From positions 62,001-126,000 of the forward strand of contig NZ_JAQTLH010000001.1 of assembly GCF_028714975.1 (NCBI RefSeq): DNA of 64,000 nt. Reading direction: 5' to 3'. Made by a program: the position numbers and the translations under genes. Under the pieces are notes generated by a model. That model was not told the origin of the DNA. It searched no databases and saw only the letters and a program-made list of their open reading frames with translations. Shown piece after piece: positions 17,059 to 24,644 of this stretch. The number at the start of each line of letters is the position of its first letter. Positions within the stretch are counted from its first letter, which is position 1. The stretch is from Sulfurimonas sp. (lineage in GTDB: Bacteria > Campylobacterota > Campylobacteria > Campylobacterales > Sulfurimonadaceae).

Positions 17059-17817
17059 ATGCTTTACTTAGTCGAACATTTTTACAGCATCCAAGGTGAA
17101 GGAAGGTATACAGGTACGCCGTCACTTTTTTTTCGTTTTGGCGGATGCAATATGAAGTGCGAGGGGTTTGGTTGTCAAGAGACGGCAGCAGACGGCGCAA
17201 AAGTTTTGGGATGTGATACGGTCTATGCGGTAAACAAGGAGCATTTTTTACAAAACTGGATACCCATAAACAGTTCAAATGAACTTTTAAATATTTTAAA
17301 ACTTTATGAGTTGCCCAAAAAAGTAGATATCGTCTTAACGGGCGGAGAGCCGCTTATCTATGCAAGCGAGGCTATTTTTGTAGAGTTTTTGGAAGCTTTG
17401 CACTCCGGCGGGCATAGAATAACATTTGAGACAAACGGTTCCCTGCGGGTGGATTTTGGGCGATACCCAATCTATAAAAAGTGCATTTTTGCTCTCTCCG
17501 TTAAGCTTGAAAATTCAAATGAACCTTTTAGTAAAAGAGTTAGAGGCGATGTCATAAACTCCATTGCAACAAATGCAAAAGAAGCTTTTTTCAAGTTCTC
17601 AATTGATTCGGAGTCTATAAACTTGGGGCTTGAGGAAGAGATTTCGGAGATAATTTTACATTCGCCAAACACACAGGTTTACTGTATGCCTATTGGCGGA
17701 AATAAGAGAGAAGTTGAGGCAAATACCGAACCTCTTATAGAGTTTTGCAAATCAAAAGGGTACAATTTTAGTGATAGGCTTCATATCAGGATTTGGGATC
17801 AAAACAAAGGTGTGTGA
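17059..17817 (+). CDS. queE: 7-carboxy-7-deazaguanine synthase QueE, with expanded cluster motif
   Basis: A radical-SAM enzyme making 7-carboxy-7-deazaguanine for queuosine. The QueE signature FYSIQGEGRYTGTPSLFFR is at residues 8-26. The cluster region is unusual: C30 and C34 (CNMKC) are followed by C39, and then GCDTVYAV has C52 in the CDT that is normally third ligand in CX3CX2C. A 17-residue insertion therefore separates the second ligand from CDT. DIVLTGGEPLIY is the SAM-binding glycine segment. The end overlaps the queD start by one base. Confidence 0.9.
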   Translation: MLYLVEHFYSIQGEGRYTGTPSLFFRFGGCNMKCEGFGCQETAADGAKVLGCDTVYAVNKEHFLQNWIPINSSNELLNILKLYELPKKVDIVLTGGEPLIYASEAIFVEFLEALHSGGHRITFETNGSLRVDFGRYPIYKKCIFALSVKLENSNEPFSKRVRGDVINSIATNAKEAFFKFSIDSESINLGLEEEISEIILHSPNTQVYCMPIGGNKREVEANTEPLIEFCKSKGYNFSDRLHIRIWDQNKGV

Positions 17818-18398
17818 TGATAATTAGAAAACTTTTTAAATTTGAAAATGCCCATATTGTAAGAGGATGTTCTACGATTAGATGTAGAAGTTCTCTGCAT
17901 GGGCACTCTTATAAAGCAGAGCTTCTTTTTTCCTCAAACTTTTTAGATAACGGTCAAATGGTTTATGACTTTGGACTTATGAAGCAAAATATAAAAGCCA
18001 TTATTGATAGTTTTGATCATGCCGTTGCTATTTGGAGCGGGGATGAGGGCGAGTATATAGAAGATATGAAAAAACACTCTGATAGATGGGTGCTTATCCC
18101 CGTTTCTCCCTCTGCAGAGCAATTTTCCCGTCTGATTTTCGTGCTTATAGATAAACTTTTGGAGTTGACTACAACTATAAACGGAGAAAAAGAGGTAAAG
18201 CTTCATAGCGTAATAGTTCACGAGACCGATACCGGATATGCTCAAGCTTTTAGAGAAGATGCCTATTCTAAAAACATGGGTATTATAAACTTGGATGAGA
18301 TTATCTTTAGCGATGAGATACAAAATAGCTGGCAGGACTGCAAGCTGTTTGAGAAGATAAAAAAGGGTGAGGAGTTTGTTAATCCTCAGAGTGTTTGA
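17817..18398 (+). CDS. queD: 6-carboxytetrahydropterin synthase QueD
   Basis: It turns dihydroneopterin triphosphate into 6-carboxy-tetrahydropterin, the substrate of QueE. I chose the ATG at 17817 (TGATG overlap with queE), giving MIIRKLFKFENAHIV (193 residues); a longer reading from 17793 adds eight unconserved residues. Zinc histidines appear in FENAHIVRG and LHGHSY. The catalytic Cys is likely the one in VRGCS or TIRCRS. FDHAVAIW holds another conserved His, and VHETDTGYA the conserved Glu. queC and folE are not in the window. Confidence 0.93.
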   Translation: MIIRKLFKFENAHIVRGCSTIRCRSSLHGHSYKAELLFSSNFLDNGQMVYDFGLMKQNIKAIIDSFDHAVAIWSGDEGEYIEDMKKHSDRWVLIPVSPSAEQFSRLIFVLIDKLLELTTTINGEKEVKLHSVIVHETDTGYAQAFREDAYSKNMGIINLDEIIFSDEIQNSWQDCKLFEKIKKGEEFVNPQSV

Positions 18399-18405
18399 AA
18401 TATTA

Positions 18406-18414
18406 TGGTATAAT
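18406..18414 (+). promoter_or_regulatory. Strong extended -10 promoter of the 18.4-kb small RNA
   Basis: TGGTATAAT: a TGn extension and a perfect -10 hexamer (TATAAT 18409-18414), just 8 bp after the queD stop. The start of transcription would be about 18421, with the RNA opening TGCGAGTAG. Confidence 0.65.
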
Positions 18415-18420
18415 TCTTTT

Positions 18421-18492
18421 TGCGAGTAGAACTTTTATATGTATAGTGGGGCTGAAGCCTAGGGGAGTAATTAACCTCTAGGCTTTTTTTTT
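18421..18492 (+). ncRNA. Candidate small RNA / 5' leader, about 72 nt
   Basis: Delimited by an extended -10 promoter and a strong intrinsic terminator. The terminator stem is AAGCCTAGGGG (18455-18465) with CCTCTAGGCTT (18475-18485), 11 bp with one G-U pair and a 9-nt loop, followed by nine Ts (18484-18492). Its first bases, TTGCGAGTAG (18419-18428), are complementary to CTACTCGCAA inside the peptide gene downstream (18546-18555). I do not recognise it as 6S, SRP, tmRNA or a known riboswitch. Confidence 0.6.
18455..18492 (+). terminator. Intrinsic terminator of the small RNA
   Basis: 11-bp stem, 9-nt loop AGTAATTAA, run of nine Ts. It is also the first strong terminator after queD, 57 bp beyond its stop. 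Confidence 0.85.
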
Positions 18493-18534
18493 GTCTATGC
18501 AAAAACAGTCCCTAATACATATAAGGGGGATTTT

Positions 18535-18594
18535 ATGAATAAGCTACTACTCGCAATATTACTTATTTGCATTTTTGCAACTAAGCTATGTTAG
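18535..18594 (+). CDS. 19-residue hydrophobic peptide, candidate type I toxin
   Basis: An ATG at 18535, stop TAG at 18592-18594, product MNKLLLAILLICIFATKLC. A very strong ribosome site (AAGGGGGA) lies 5-6 bp upstream. The peptide is one short membrane helix flanked by lysines, the size and make-up of Ibs/Sib-class toxins, with no sequence match that I can claim. The 3' end of the gene forms a 7-bp hairpin TAAGCTA/TAGCTTA across the stop. Just downstream, CCCCTAT repeats could pair with the ATAAGGGGGA ribosome site. It is too short for ordinary gene calling. Confidence 0.5.
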   Translation: MNKLLLAILLICIFATKLC

Positions 18595-18602
18595 CTTATT
18601 TA

Positions 18603-18632
18603 GGGGCTTGTCCCCTATCCCCTATCCCCTAT
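18603..18632. repeat. Three tandem copies of CCCCTAT with preceding GGGG hairpin
   Basis: GGGGCTTGTCCCC hairpin at 18603-18615, overlapping CCCCTAT x3 at 18612-18632. The last copies run into the moeA stop codon region (moeA ends at 18622 on the minus strand). On the + strand the repeats are complementary to the G-rich ribosome site at 18523-18530. Confidence 0.75.
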
Positions 18633-19842
18633 TTATTAAATCAACAACTTCTTTAGAATTAAAACTAAATCTTGTCGGAATTATTTTAACGCTGCTGTCT
18701 TTTTTAAGAATTTCGCAATTATCTTCTACTATTATATAAGAGTTGGATACTGCTAGCGGTGATATCATTCCGGGTGAGAAATTTTCATACGGTGTAAAAG
18801 AGGTACCGTCAAAAGAGCCGGGAATAAGCGTTCTTCTTCCACCTTTTACTATGCACTCATTTGCCATTTTTGTTTCTATCGTATTTATATACTTTGCTTC
18901 ATCTCCGCTAAGAGCTAAGATAATGCTTTGAGCAAATAGCTCAAAGTTAAGTGCGGCAGCTAGAGGGTTTCCCGGGAGATTTAAGACTAAAGTCTCTTTT
19001 ACGCGACCAAAAGTTGTCGGTTTCCCCGGCTTAATCTCGATTTTGTCAAAAAATATCTCATAACCGAATGCTCCAAACGCCTCTTTTGTAAAATCGGCAT
19101 CGCCTACACTTACCCCGCCTGATGTTATGATCAAATCGCTATCAAGTGCACTTTTAATATATTTTTTTATATCTTCAAGCGAATCGCAAGCAGTCCCGAT
19201 AAAATCAACTTCGCAGCCAAGCTCTATTGCTCTTGCAAAAAAAGTCGGAGTGTTTGTGTTGTAGAGCTGATGCGACTCAACACTCTCGTAATGCATTTTA
19301 AGCTCGTTTCCGGAAGCGAAAATAGCTATTTTTGGTTTTTTATAAACTTTGATATGGCTAATGCCTTGTGAAGCTAAAATAGTAATGTGGTGTGCATAAA
19401 TTCTTTGCCCTTTGTGTAATAAAACGGTTCCGCATTTAATATCTTCGCCGGATAGACGGATATGTCTACTTTTTTTGAGATTATTCGGCAGGATTACTCC
19501 GCCTTCACACACTAAAGCATCTTCAATAGGAACAATACACTCGCACCCTTGCGGAATTTTTGCACCGGTCATTATCTTAATGGCAAATCCGTCCTTTAGC
19601 TCTTCGCTTGAGTTATCTCCCGCAAAAATCGTATGATTTACTCTAACTTCTCTGCCGCCGTCTTCAATCTTTACTGCATAACCGTCCATTGCGGAGTTAT
19701 CATATGGGGGAAGATTATGCATTGCCATAATCTCCTCCGCTAATATATGTCCTAAAGCTTGCTCAAGAGGTACTATCTTAACTCCTTTTTGGATAGAGTT
19801 TTTATAAATATATTTAAGTGCTTCTTCTATCGTAACAGCCAT
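18622..19842 (-). CDS. moeA: Molybdopterin molybdenumtransferase MoeA
   Basis: It inserts molybdate into adenylated molybdopterin. I start at the ATG at 19842 (MAVTIEEALKYIY, 406 residues), preceded by AAGAAGAAG. A longer reading to 19998 would add 52 unconserved residues and overlap the divergent gene. Hallmarks are LPPYDNSAMDGYAV near residue 50, TGAKIPQGC, the MoCF SGGVSVGDAD loop, and the GKPTTFG and NLPGNPLAA segments. It works with moaA (15.4 kb) to supply the molybdopterin enzyme at 28 kb. Confidence 0.95.
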   Translation of the reverse strand: MAVTIEEALKYIYKNSIQKGVKIVPLEQALGHILAEEIMAMHNLPPYDNSAMDGYAVKIEDGGREVRVNHTIFAGDNSSEELKDGFAIKIMTGAKIPQGCECIVPIEDALVCEGGVILPNNLKKSRHIRLSGEDIKCGTVLLHKGQRIYAHHITILASQGISHIKVYKKPKIAIFASGNELKMHYESVESHQLYNTNTPTFFARAIELGCEVDFIGTACDSLEDIKKYIKSALDSDLIITSGGVSVGDADFTKEAFGAFGYEIFFDKIEIKPGKPTTFGRVKETLVLNLPGNPLAAALNFELFAQSIILALSGDEAKYINTIETKMANECIVKGGRRTLIPGSFDGTSFTPYENFSPGMISPLAVSNSYIIVEDNCEILKKDSSVKIIPTRFSFNSKEVVDLINRG

Positions 19843-19879
19843 GCTTCTTCTTTTATTAAATTTATTGTAAGATTTCACT

Positions 19880-20287
19880 ATGAATGAAATGTATGATATG
19901 AGTATTGTAACACATAACTGGGGTGTTATGTCGGTTTTGGGTGTGATTTTAATAAATATTTTTATGCTATTGGGCATAAAAAATATAGCAAAATACACAA
20001 GGGCAATGTCGCTTTTTACGCCGATTGTAGGAACGACTATAGGTATGGTTATTTTTACGGGCGTAGTTATGATGGCTGCAAAGCATCTCGATTTTACGGT
20101 GCAAAATATTGCAATGATAACTTTTGCCGTGATTCTGATTTATCTTGAAGTTAAGCGCTCTAAAGGGCTTCAAAATCTTAATAAAAAAGATGAAAATGCA
20201 GTAAAAGAGTATAGAGCGTATGCCTTGAAAATTTTTCTTTTAGAAATTTTCGTAACGCTTAGTATCTCATTTTGGATGTGGCATTGA
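19880..20287 (+). CDS. Small integral membrane protein, unknown function
   Basis: A 135-residue protein with four likely membrane spans (around residues 16-32, 50-68, 75-92 and 118-133), including VLGVILINIFMLLGI and MVIFTGVVMMAA. I recognise no family. Conserved-looking small features are a TH at the N-terminus and a final WMWH. It is divergent from moeA (38 bp between starts) and overlaps or abuts rsmE, so is probably co-transcribed with it. Confidence 0.72.
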   Translation: MNEMYDMSIVTHNWGVMSVLGVILINIFMLLGIKNIAKYTRAMSLFTPIVGTTIGMVIFTGVVMMAAKHLDFTVQNIAMITFAVILIYLEVKRSKGLQNLNKKDENAVKEYRAYALKIFLLEIFVTLSISFWMWH

Positions 20288-20955
20288 TATATATACTTGA
20301 TGATGAAGCAGGAGCGCAAACACTCCAAATAAGAGGCGATTTACACAAATACCTAATCAAAGTCCGCCGTCATAAAGAGGGTGATGAGCTTAGTTTTAGA
20401 GCAAGGCAAAATATAGAAATTTTGCATAATTACAAGTTAGAGAGTGTTGAAGCCAGAAGTGCGGAGTTATCGCTTATCTCTTCAAAAGTAGCGGAGGTAA
20501 AGAGCAAAAAATCTCTGCATATAGGTTGGTGCATTATAGACTCAAACTCCATAGAAAAGGTTCTTCCCTCTCTTTGTGAAATAGGCGTGGAGAAAATATC
20601 TTTTATCGCTTGTGAGAGAAGTCAAAAAAACTTTAAACTTGATTTTAAAAGATTTGAGAGAATACAAGAAGCCGCAATGCAGCAATGCGGAAGAAGCACA
20701 TATATAGAGTTTGATACATATAAAAATATCAAAGAGTTTATAGATAAATTTCCCCATGCGAATGTGTTTGATTTTTGTGAAAACAGTTTGCAGGATTACA
20801 GCGATATAAAAACTGTTTTAATCGGATGTGAGGGAGGTTTCTCTTCTAAAGAGAGAGAACTTCTTTCATCATTAAAGAGGTTTAGGCTGGATACTCCTAT
20901 GGTTTTGCGTTCAGAGAGCGCTGTTTTGGCAGTTGCAAGTAAAATAGTCCTTTAA
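20272..20955 (+). CDS. rsmE: 16S rRNA m3U1498 methyltransferase RsmE
   Basis: A SPOUT-class methyltransferase for U1498 in 16S rRNA. Marks are an N-terminal PUA-like part (LHKYLIKVRRHKEGD), the RSQKNFKLDFKRFERIQ segment, AAMQQCGRS, the knot IGCEGGFSSKE and the ending VLRSESAVLAVASKI. The start is uncertain. The coordinates given use the TTG at 20272 (16-bp overlap). The TTG at 20284 would give a 4-bp TTGA overlap, as seen for two toxin genes in this window, and begins IYILDDE. Confidence 0.92.
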   Translation: MDVALIYILDDEAGAQTLQIRGDLHKYLIKVRRHKEGDELSFRARQNIEILHNYKLESVEARSAELSLISSKVAEVKSKKSLHIGWCIIDSNSIEKVLPSLCEIGVEKISFIACERSQKNFKLDFKRFERIQEAAMQQCGRSTYIEFDTYKNIKEFIDKFPHANVFDFCENSLQDYSDIKTVLIGCEGGFSSKERELLSSLKRFRLDTPMVLRSESAVLAVASKIVL

Positions 20956-20967
20956 GATAATTTTTGG

Positions 20968-21006
20968 TAAAATTCCGCTTGTAAAAATCCGCACCCATAC
21001 GGATTT
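20968..21006 (+). promoter_or_regulatory. rpmE promoter and leader hairpin
   Basis: TTGGTAAAAT gives an extended -10 (TAAAAT 20968-20973) after rsmE. The leader then has AAATCCG/CGGATTT (20985-21006) with an 8-nt loop, about 50 bp before rpmE. It may be only a stabilising stem; autoregulation by L31 is possible but not shown. Confidence 0.45.
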
Positions 21007-21055
21007 AAAAAATATATAGATATTCGCACGTTAACGAGTATCAAAAGGCAAAAAT

Positions 21056-21256
21056 ATGAAAAAAGATATCCACCCAAAACTAGTGGCTTGTACAGTAACA
21101 TGTTCATGCGGAAACAGCTTCGTAAATGAAGGTCTAAAAGAGGAAATGAGAGTAGATATTTGTAATGAGTGTCACCCGTTTTTCACAGGTTCTGAGAGAA
21201 TGGTAGATACTGCAGGAAGAATTGAAAAATTCAACCAACGCTATACAAAAAAGTAA
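21056..21256 (+). CDS. rpmE: 50S ribosomal protein L31 (zinc-binding form)
   Basis: A 66-residue protein beginning MKKDIHPKL with the L31 pattern [24 protein letters not shown]. The four cysteine/zinc ligands are kept (CSCGNSF and CNECHPFF), so this is the C+ form rather than the zinc-free paralogue. Ribosome site AAAAGGC. It is followed at 3 bp by rsmI. Confidence 0.97.
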   Translation: MKKDIHPKLVACTVTCSCGNSFVNEGLKEEMRVDICNECHPFFTGSERMVDTAGRIEKFNQRYTKK

Positions 21257-21259
21257 TCT

Positions 21260-22075
21260 TTGCTTACACTTGTTCCAACTCCCATTGGAAACATCGGCGA
21301 CATATCGCTTAGGGCTATCGAAGCTCTAAGCGGTGCCGATACTCTTCTATGCGAAGATACCCGCGTTACTAAAAAACTTATCCATATTTTAAAAGAACGC
21401 TACAACACCTCTTTTAAATCCGAGCAAAACTTTATCTCACTTCACTCGCACAACGAAAAAGAGTTTATAGAAAAACTCTCTGTTTCTTTTTTTGAACAAA
21501 ATGTTATCTATGTCAGCGATGCGGGAATGCCCGGTATCAGCGATCCGGGGCAGGCTTTGGTAAAATACTGTCAAGAAAACGGTGTAAAATACGATATATT
21601 ACCCGGCGCAAATGCTCTATTAACCGCTTTTGTAGCCAGTGGTTTTGTTGAAACAAAGATGCTTTTTTGGGGTTTTTTACCGCATAAGGGTAAAGATAGG
21701 GATGCTTCTCTTCAAGGTGCCCTAAATAGCGGATTTACCACAATTTTATATGAATCGCCTCATAGACTTGATAAGCTTTTAAACGAACTTTCACATGAAG
21801 ACTCTTCGCGAAAAATATTTTTAGCAAAAGAGCTTACTAAAAAGTATCAAAAATACTATTTTGGAACTGCTGATGAGATTAGGCAAAAAGTTGATGCCAA
21901 TCTTAGGGGTGAGTGGGTTGTAGTAATTGAGGCTGCCGCGACGCAAAATAGCAGTGCAATAAGCCAAAACGATATCTTGGAGCTTGATTTGCCTAAGAAA
22001 GTCCAAGCAAAACTTATTAGTAAAATAACAGGCGAAAATACAAAAGCATGTTATGAGAGACTCTTAAAAATATAA
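21260..22075 (+). CDS. rsmI: 16S rRNA (cytidine1402-2'-O)-methyltransferase RsmI
   Basis: A tetrapyrrole-methylase-fold enzyme that modifies C1402 of 16S rRNA. It begins at TTG with MLTLVPTPIGNIGDISLRA, the family's signature start, then CEDTRVTKKL, SDAGMPGISDPGQALV, the LPGANALLTAFVASGF loop and YESPHRLDKLL. It has 271 residues, normal length. It lies in a translation cluster with rsmE, rpmE and rlmB. Confidence 0.95.
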   Translation: MLTLVPTPIGNIGDISLRAIEALSGADTLLCEDTRVTKKLIHILKERYNTSFKSEQNFISLHSHNEKEFIEKLSVSFFEQNVIYVSDAGMPGISDPGQALVKYCQENGVKYDILPGANALLTAFVASGFVETKMLFWGFLPHKGKDRDASLQGALNSGFTTILYESPHRLDKLLNELSHEDSSRKIFLAKELTKKYQKYYFGTADEIRQKVDANLRGEWVVVIEAAATQNSSAISQNDILELDLPKKVQAKLISKITGENTKACYERLLKI

Positions 22076-22114
22076 TTATTCTATTTTTTTATTTTTTTTA
22101 GATAGAATTCCTTT

Positions 22115-22795
22115 ATGTTAATTTATGCAAAACAACCAATCAATTATATTATTAATAATCATCCTAGCAAAATCAAGGTTTTGTATCTTGCTAAAGAGAT
22201 AGATAAAAAAGAGTACTCACGCCTAATGAAGATGGGTTTTGAGATTAAAAGAATTCCTTCTGATGCAGCAGGAGTGATGTGCAAAAATGCTTCTCATCAA
22301 GGTATTTTGGCGGAGGTAGATGAGTATAAGCTGCATGATTATAAAACATTTTTAAATTATGAGTTTGTACTTGTTTTATCAGGACTTACGGATATCGGAA
22401 ACATCGGCGCAATAATTAGAAGTGCGTATGCGTTAGGTGTTGATGGAGTGATTGCATGTGGAGTAAAATCATTGCCTCTTGAAGCTATAGTCAGAACAAG
22501 CACTGGTGCGCTTTTTGATATGCCCTTTGCAATAGAGACAAATATCCATGATGTTATGAATGATCTTAAAATGTCCGGTTTTTGCACATACGGAGCGGAT
22601 ATGCTCGGCAGAGATATTCGTGAAGTTAAGATAAAGCAAAAGAGAGCGCTCTTTTTGGGAAGCGAGGGAGAGGGACTTAGTGCTAGAGTAACTTCAAAAC
22701 TAGATGAAATTGTAAGTATAAAAATGTCGCACGAGTTTGACTCTTTAAATGTGAGTGTGGCAGGGGCTATTTTAATGGATAGGATGAGAGTATGA
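22115..22795 (+). CDS. rlmB: SpoU-family rRNA 2'-O-methyltransferase (RlmB-like)
   Basis: A 226-residue SPOUT methyltransferase. The N-terminal substrate-binding part ends with NASHQGILAEV. The catalytic knot has LSGLTDIGNIGAIIRSAYALG, FLGSEGEGLS and the terminal SLNVSVAGAILM, all three SpoU motifs. By family it would 2'-O-methylate G2251 of 23S rRNA, though a TrmH-type tRNA target cannot be excluded. It overlaps the next gene by 4 bp. Confidence 0.88.
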   Translation: MLIYAKQPINYIINNHPSKIKVLYLAKEIDKKEYSRLMKMGFEIKRIPSDAAGVMCKNASHQGILAEVDEYKLHDYKTFLNYEFVLVLSGLTDIGNIGAIIRSAYALGVDGVIACGVKSLPLEAIVRTSTGALFDMPFAIETNIHDVMNDLKMSGFCTYGADMLGRDIREVKIKQKRALFLGSEGEGLSARVTSKLDEIVSIKMSHEFDSLNVSVAGAILMDRMRV

Positions 22796-23727
22796 GTGAA
22801 GATTTTGAAAAATTAAAAAGTATCGGTGTCCAAAAAATTCATGAGGCAACTCATATACCTAGAGCACATGTTCAAGCGATACTGGATGAGAATTTTGAAG
22901 ATTTGCACAGTGTTCAGCTTTCCGGTTTTATATCTATACTTGAGAGAGAGTACTCTCTTAATTTAAGCAGGCTAAGAAATAAGAGTAAAGAATATTTTGA
23001 AAGTAAAAAGCCCGTACAGAAATCAAAAAAATCTGCTACTTTACTTATTGCATCTAAGAAAAAAAAGAATTTCACGCTAATCTATACAGTTCTTGGGGTA
23101 GTTATTTTTGTGATGTTTGCAATTTTTAATAAACCATCAGACGGTGAAATGTCTAAAATTGATAACAGTGCAATAAAAAGCGCTCAAAATAGTATTTTAG
23201 TAGTTGCTGATGAAAAGAACGCTTCTAAAGTTGAGGATAATACGACCGTAAATGCTCAAAAAACGCTAGAGCCTGCCGTGCAGCAAGAGATGATGCAAAA
23301 TCCGGTAGAACCTGTGGCACAGCCGATAAAACAAGAGGCGGTTCAAGAAGTAGTGAGTCAGGAAGCAATTGCTAAAGCACTTCAAGAAGTAACTCAAGAA
23401 GCAAATAAAACAGCAGTTCAAGAGACAGTTAAAGAAGCAACGCAGGGATCATCCTTGAAAATTATTTCAAAAAATAAAGTGTGGCTTGGTTATATTGACT
23501 TGAGCGATTATAAACAGCATCAAAAAACATTTTTAGGAGAATTTACATTGGATTCTACAAAAAATTGGCTTTTAGTTTTTGGGCACGGTATAGTAGAAAT
23601 TGAGGCGAATGGAGTAGTTACAAAATTTGAAAAATCACAAAATATAAGATTTTCATATATAAATTCAGAATTAAAAGAGATAAACACCGATGAGTTTAAA
23701 AAACTAAACAAAGGCGTTAAATGGTAA
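22792..23727 (+). CDS. RodZ-like single-pass membrane protein
   Basis: A 311-residue protein with a RodZ-like layout. An N-terminal helix-turn-helix-like part (KIHEATHIPRAHVQAILDENF and the helix around residues 40-60) is followed by a basic stretch, one membrane span at about 84-104 (FTLIYTVLGVVIFVMFAIF), a long low-complexity Q/E/V linker and a C-terminal beta domain (KVWLGYIDLSDYKQ, NWLLVFGHGIVEIEA). RodZ links MreB to wall synthesis; that role here is inferred from layout alone. Its start overlaps rlmB. Confidence 0.7.
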   Translation: MSEDFEKLKSIGVQKIHEATHIPRAHVQAILDENFEDLHSVQLSGFISILEREYSLNLSRLRNKSKEYFESKKPVQKSKKSATLLIASKKKKNFTLIYTVLGVVIFVMFAIFNKPSDGEMSKIDNSAIKSAQNSILVVADEKNASKVEDNTTVNAQKTLEPAVQQEMMQNPVEPVAQPIKQEAVQEVVSQEAIAKALQEVTQEANKTAVQETVKEATQGSSLKIISKNKVWLGYIDLSDYKQHQKTFLGEFTLDSTKNWLLVFGHGIVEIEANGVVTKFEKSQNIRFSYINSELKEINTDEFKKLNKGVKW

Positions 23728-24572
23728 AATTTTTTTTATTTTTTGCTCTGTTTTTCTCTTTTTCTTATGCAGATAAACCGACGACAGTTGACCAAGAGCT
23801 TTTGATTAAAAAAATAAAAAATTTGATTAACCCTTCTACATTTACAAAAGATAGAGCTTATATAGATGTTATTTTCTCTCCTAAAGAGGATTATTTTAGA
23901 AGTGACGGAAGCGTAAATGCCATTAAAGTTATTCAAACTCTTAAAGATAACGGTATATTGAATCTTTTTTTTAAAAAGCCTCGTGATATCAACGTAACCT
24001 TTAAAACTGCGGGCGAACCTCAATTTTTTGTAAAAATAATGAGTGACTCTTTACAAAATATAGGTTATTATAAATATGTAACAAGCGAGTCAAAATTAAG
24101 CGAGTCGGAATTTAGCTGGAAAATAAGTTTGACATCCGAATATGCTGCAGATCCTATCATACTAAATCAAGAACTAAAAAAAAGTAAGTGTGAAATTGTT
24201 GATGTAATAAGAGAAAACGAGACGGATTGGGTATATGTCATAGATATGAAAAATGCCAAACTTGATGTTAGCGTACTTGAAGATGCTAAAGAGTTTAGAT
24301 TAAAGAGATCTCTCTACTCATACTGGATTGATGTTTCAAAAATAAATAATATACATATATCAAGTTCTGCTAGAAATGATTGGTATCCGTATATTGCTTA
24401 TTATGATAAATCTTTAAGGTTGTTAAAGGTTACAAAAATAGATACAAAAAAAACAAATTTAACTCTTGAAATGGGAAATAATACTCATTATATAAAGATT
24501 TCAGATATCTATACTCTTAAAAATATTAAAGACGATCTGGTTTTAATGCCGAGTGCTAAAAAATCAGATTAA
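23721..24572 (+). CDS. Secreted or periplasmic protein of unknown function
   Basis: A 283-residue protein with a signal peptide (MVKFFLFFALFFSFSYA, cleaved about 17/18). The rest is soluble and mixed alpha/beta with many lysines and aspartates, for example IKVIQTLKDNGILNLFF and FSWKISLTSEYAADP. One cysteine (KCEIVDV). I recognise no domain. Its start overlaps the RodZ-like gene by 7 bp, suggesting a shared cell-envelope function. Confidence 0.72.
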   Translation: MVKFFLFFALFFSFSYADKPTTVDQELLIKKIKNLINPSTFTKDRAYIDVIFSPKEDYFRSDGSVNAIKVIQTLKDNGILNLFFKKPRDINVTFKTAGEPQFFVKIMSDSLQNIGYYKYVTSESKLSESEFSWKISLTSEYAADPIILNQELKKSKCEIVDVIRENETDWVYVIDMKNAKLDVSVLEDAKEFRLKRSLYSYWIDVSKINNIHISSSARNDWYPYIAYYDKSLRLLKVTKIDTKKTNLTLEMGNNTHYIKISDIYTLKNIKDDLVLMPSAKKSD

Positions 24573-24644
24573 TTGTATATTTTTTTCGATAGAATACCGC
24601 TAATTATTTAGGGGCATTATTTAGCATCCCAACGAGGAAACAAA

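Noticed and set aside
17793-17816. An upstream extension of queD
   Set aside because: Adds unconserved residues and overlaps queE more; ATG 17817 gives the family start and a TGATG junction.
18421-18492. A preQ1 riboswitch near the queuosine genes
   Set aside because: It lies after queD, not before a gene of the pathway, and no preQ1-type pseudoknot with an A-rich tail is visible.
19843-19998. A 52-residue N-terminal extension of moeA
   Set aside because: Not part of the MoeA family, overlaps the divergent gene and lacks a ribosome site; ATG 19842 has AAGAAGAAG.
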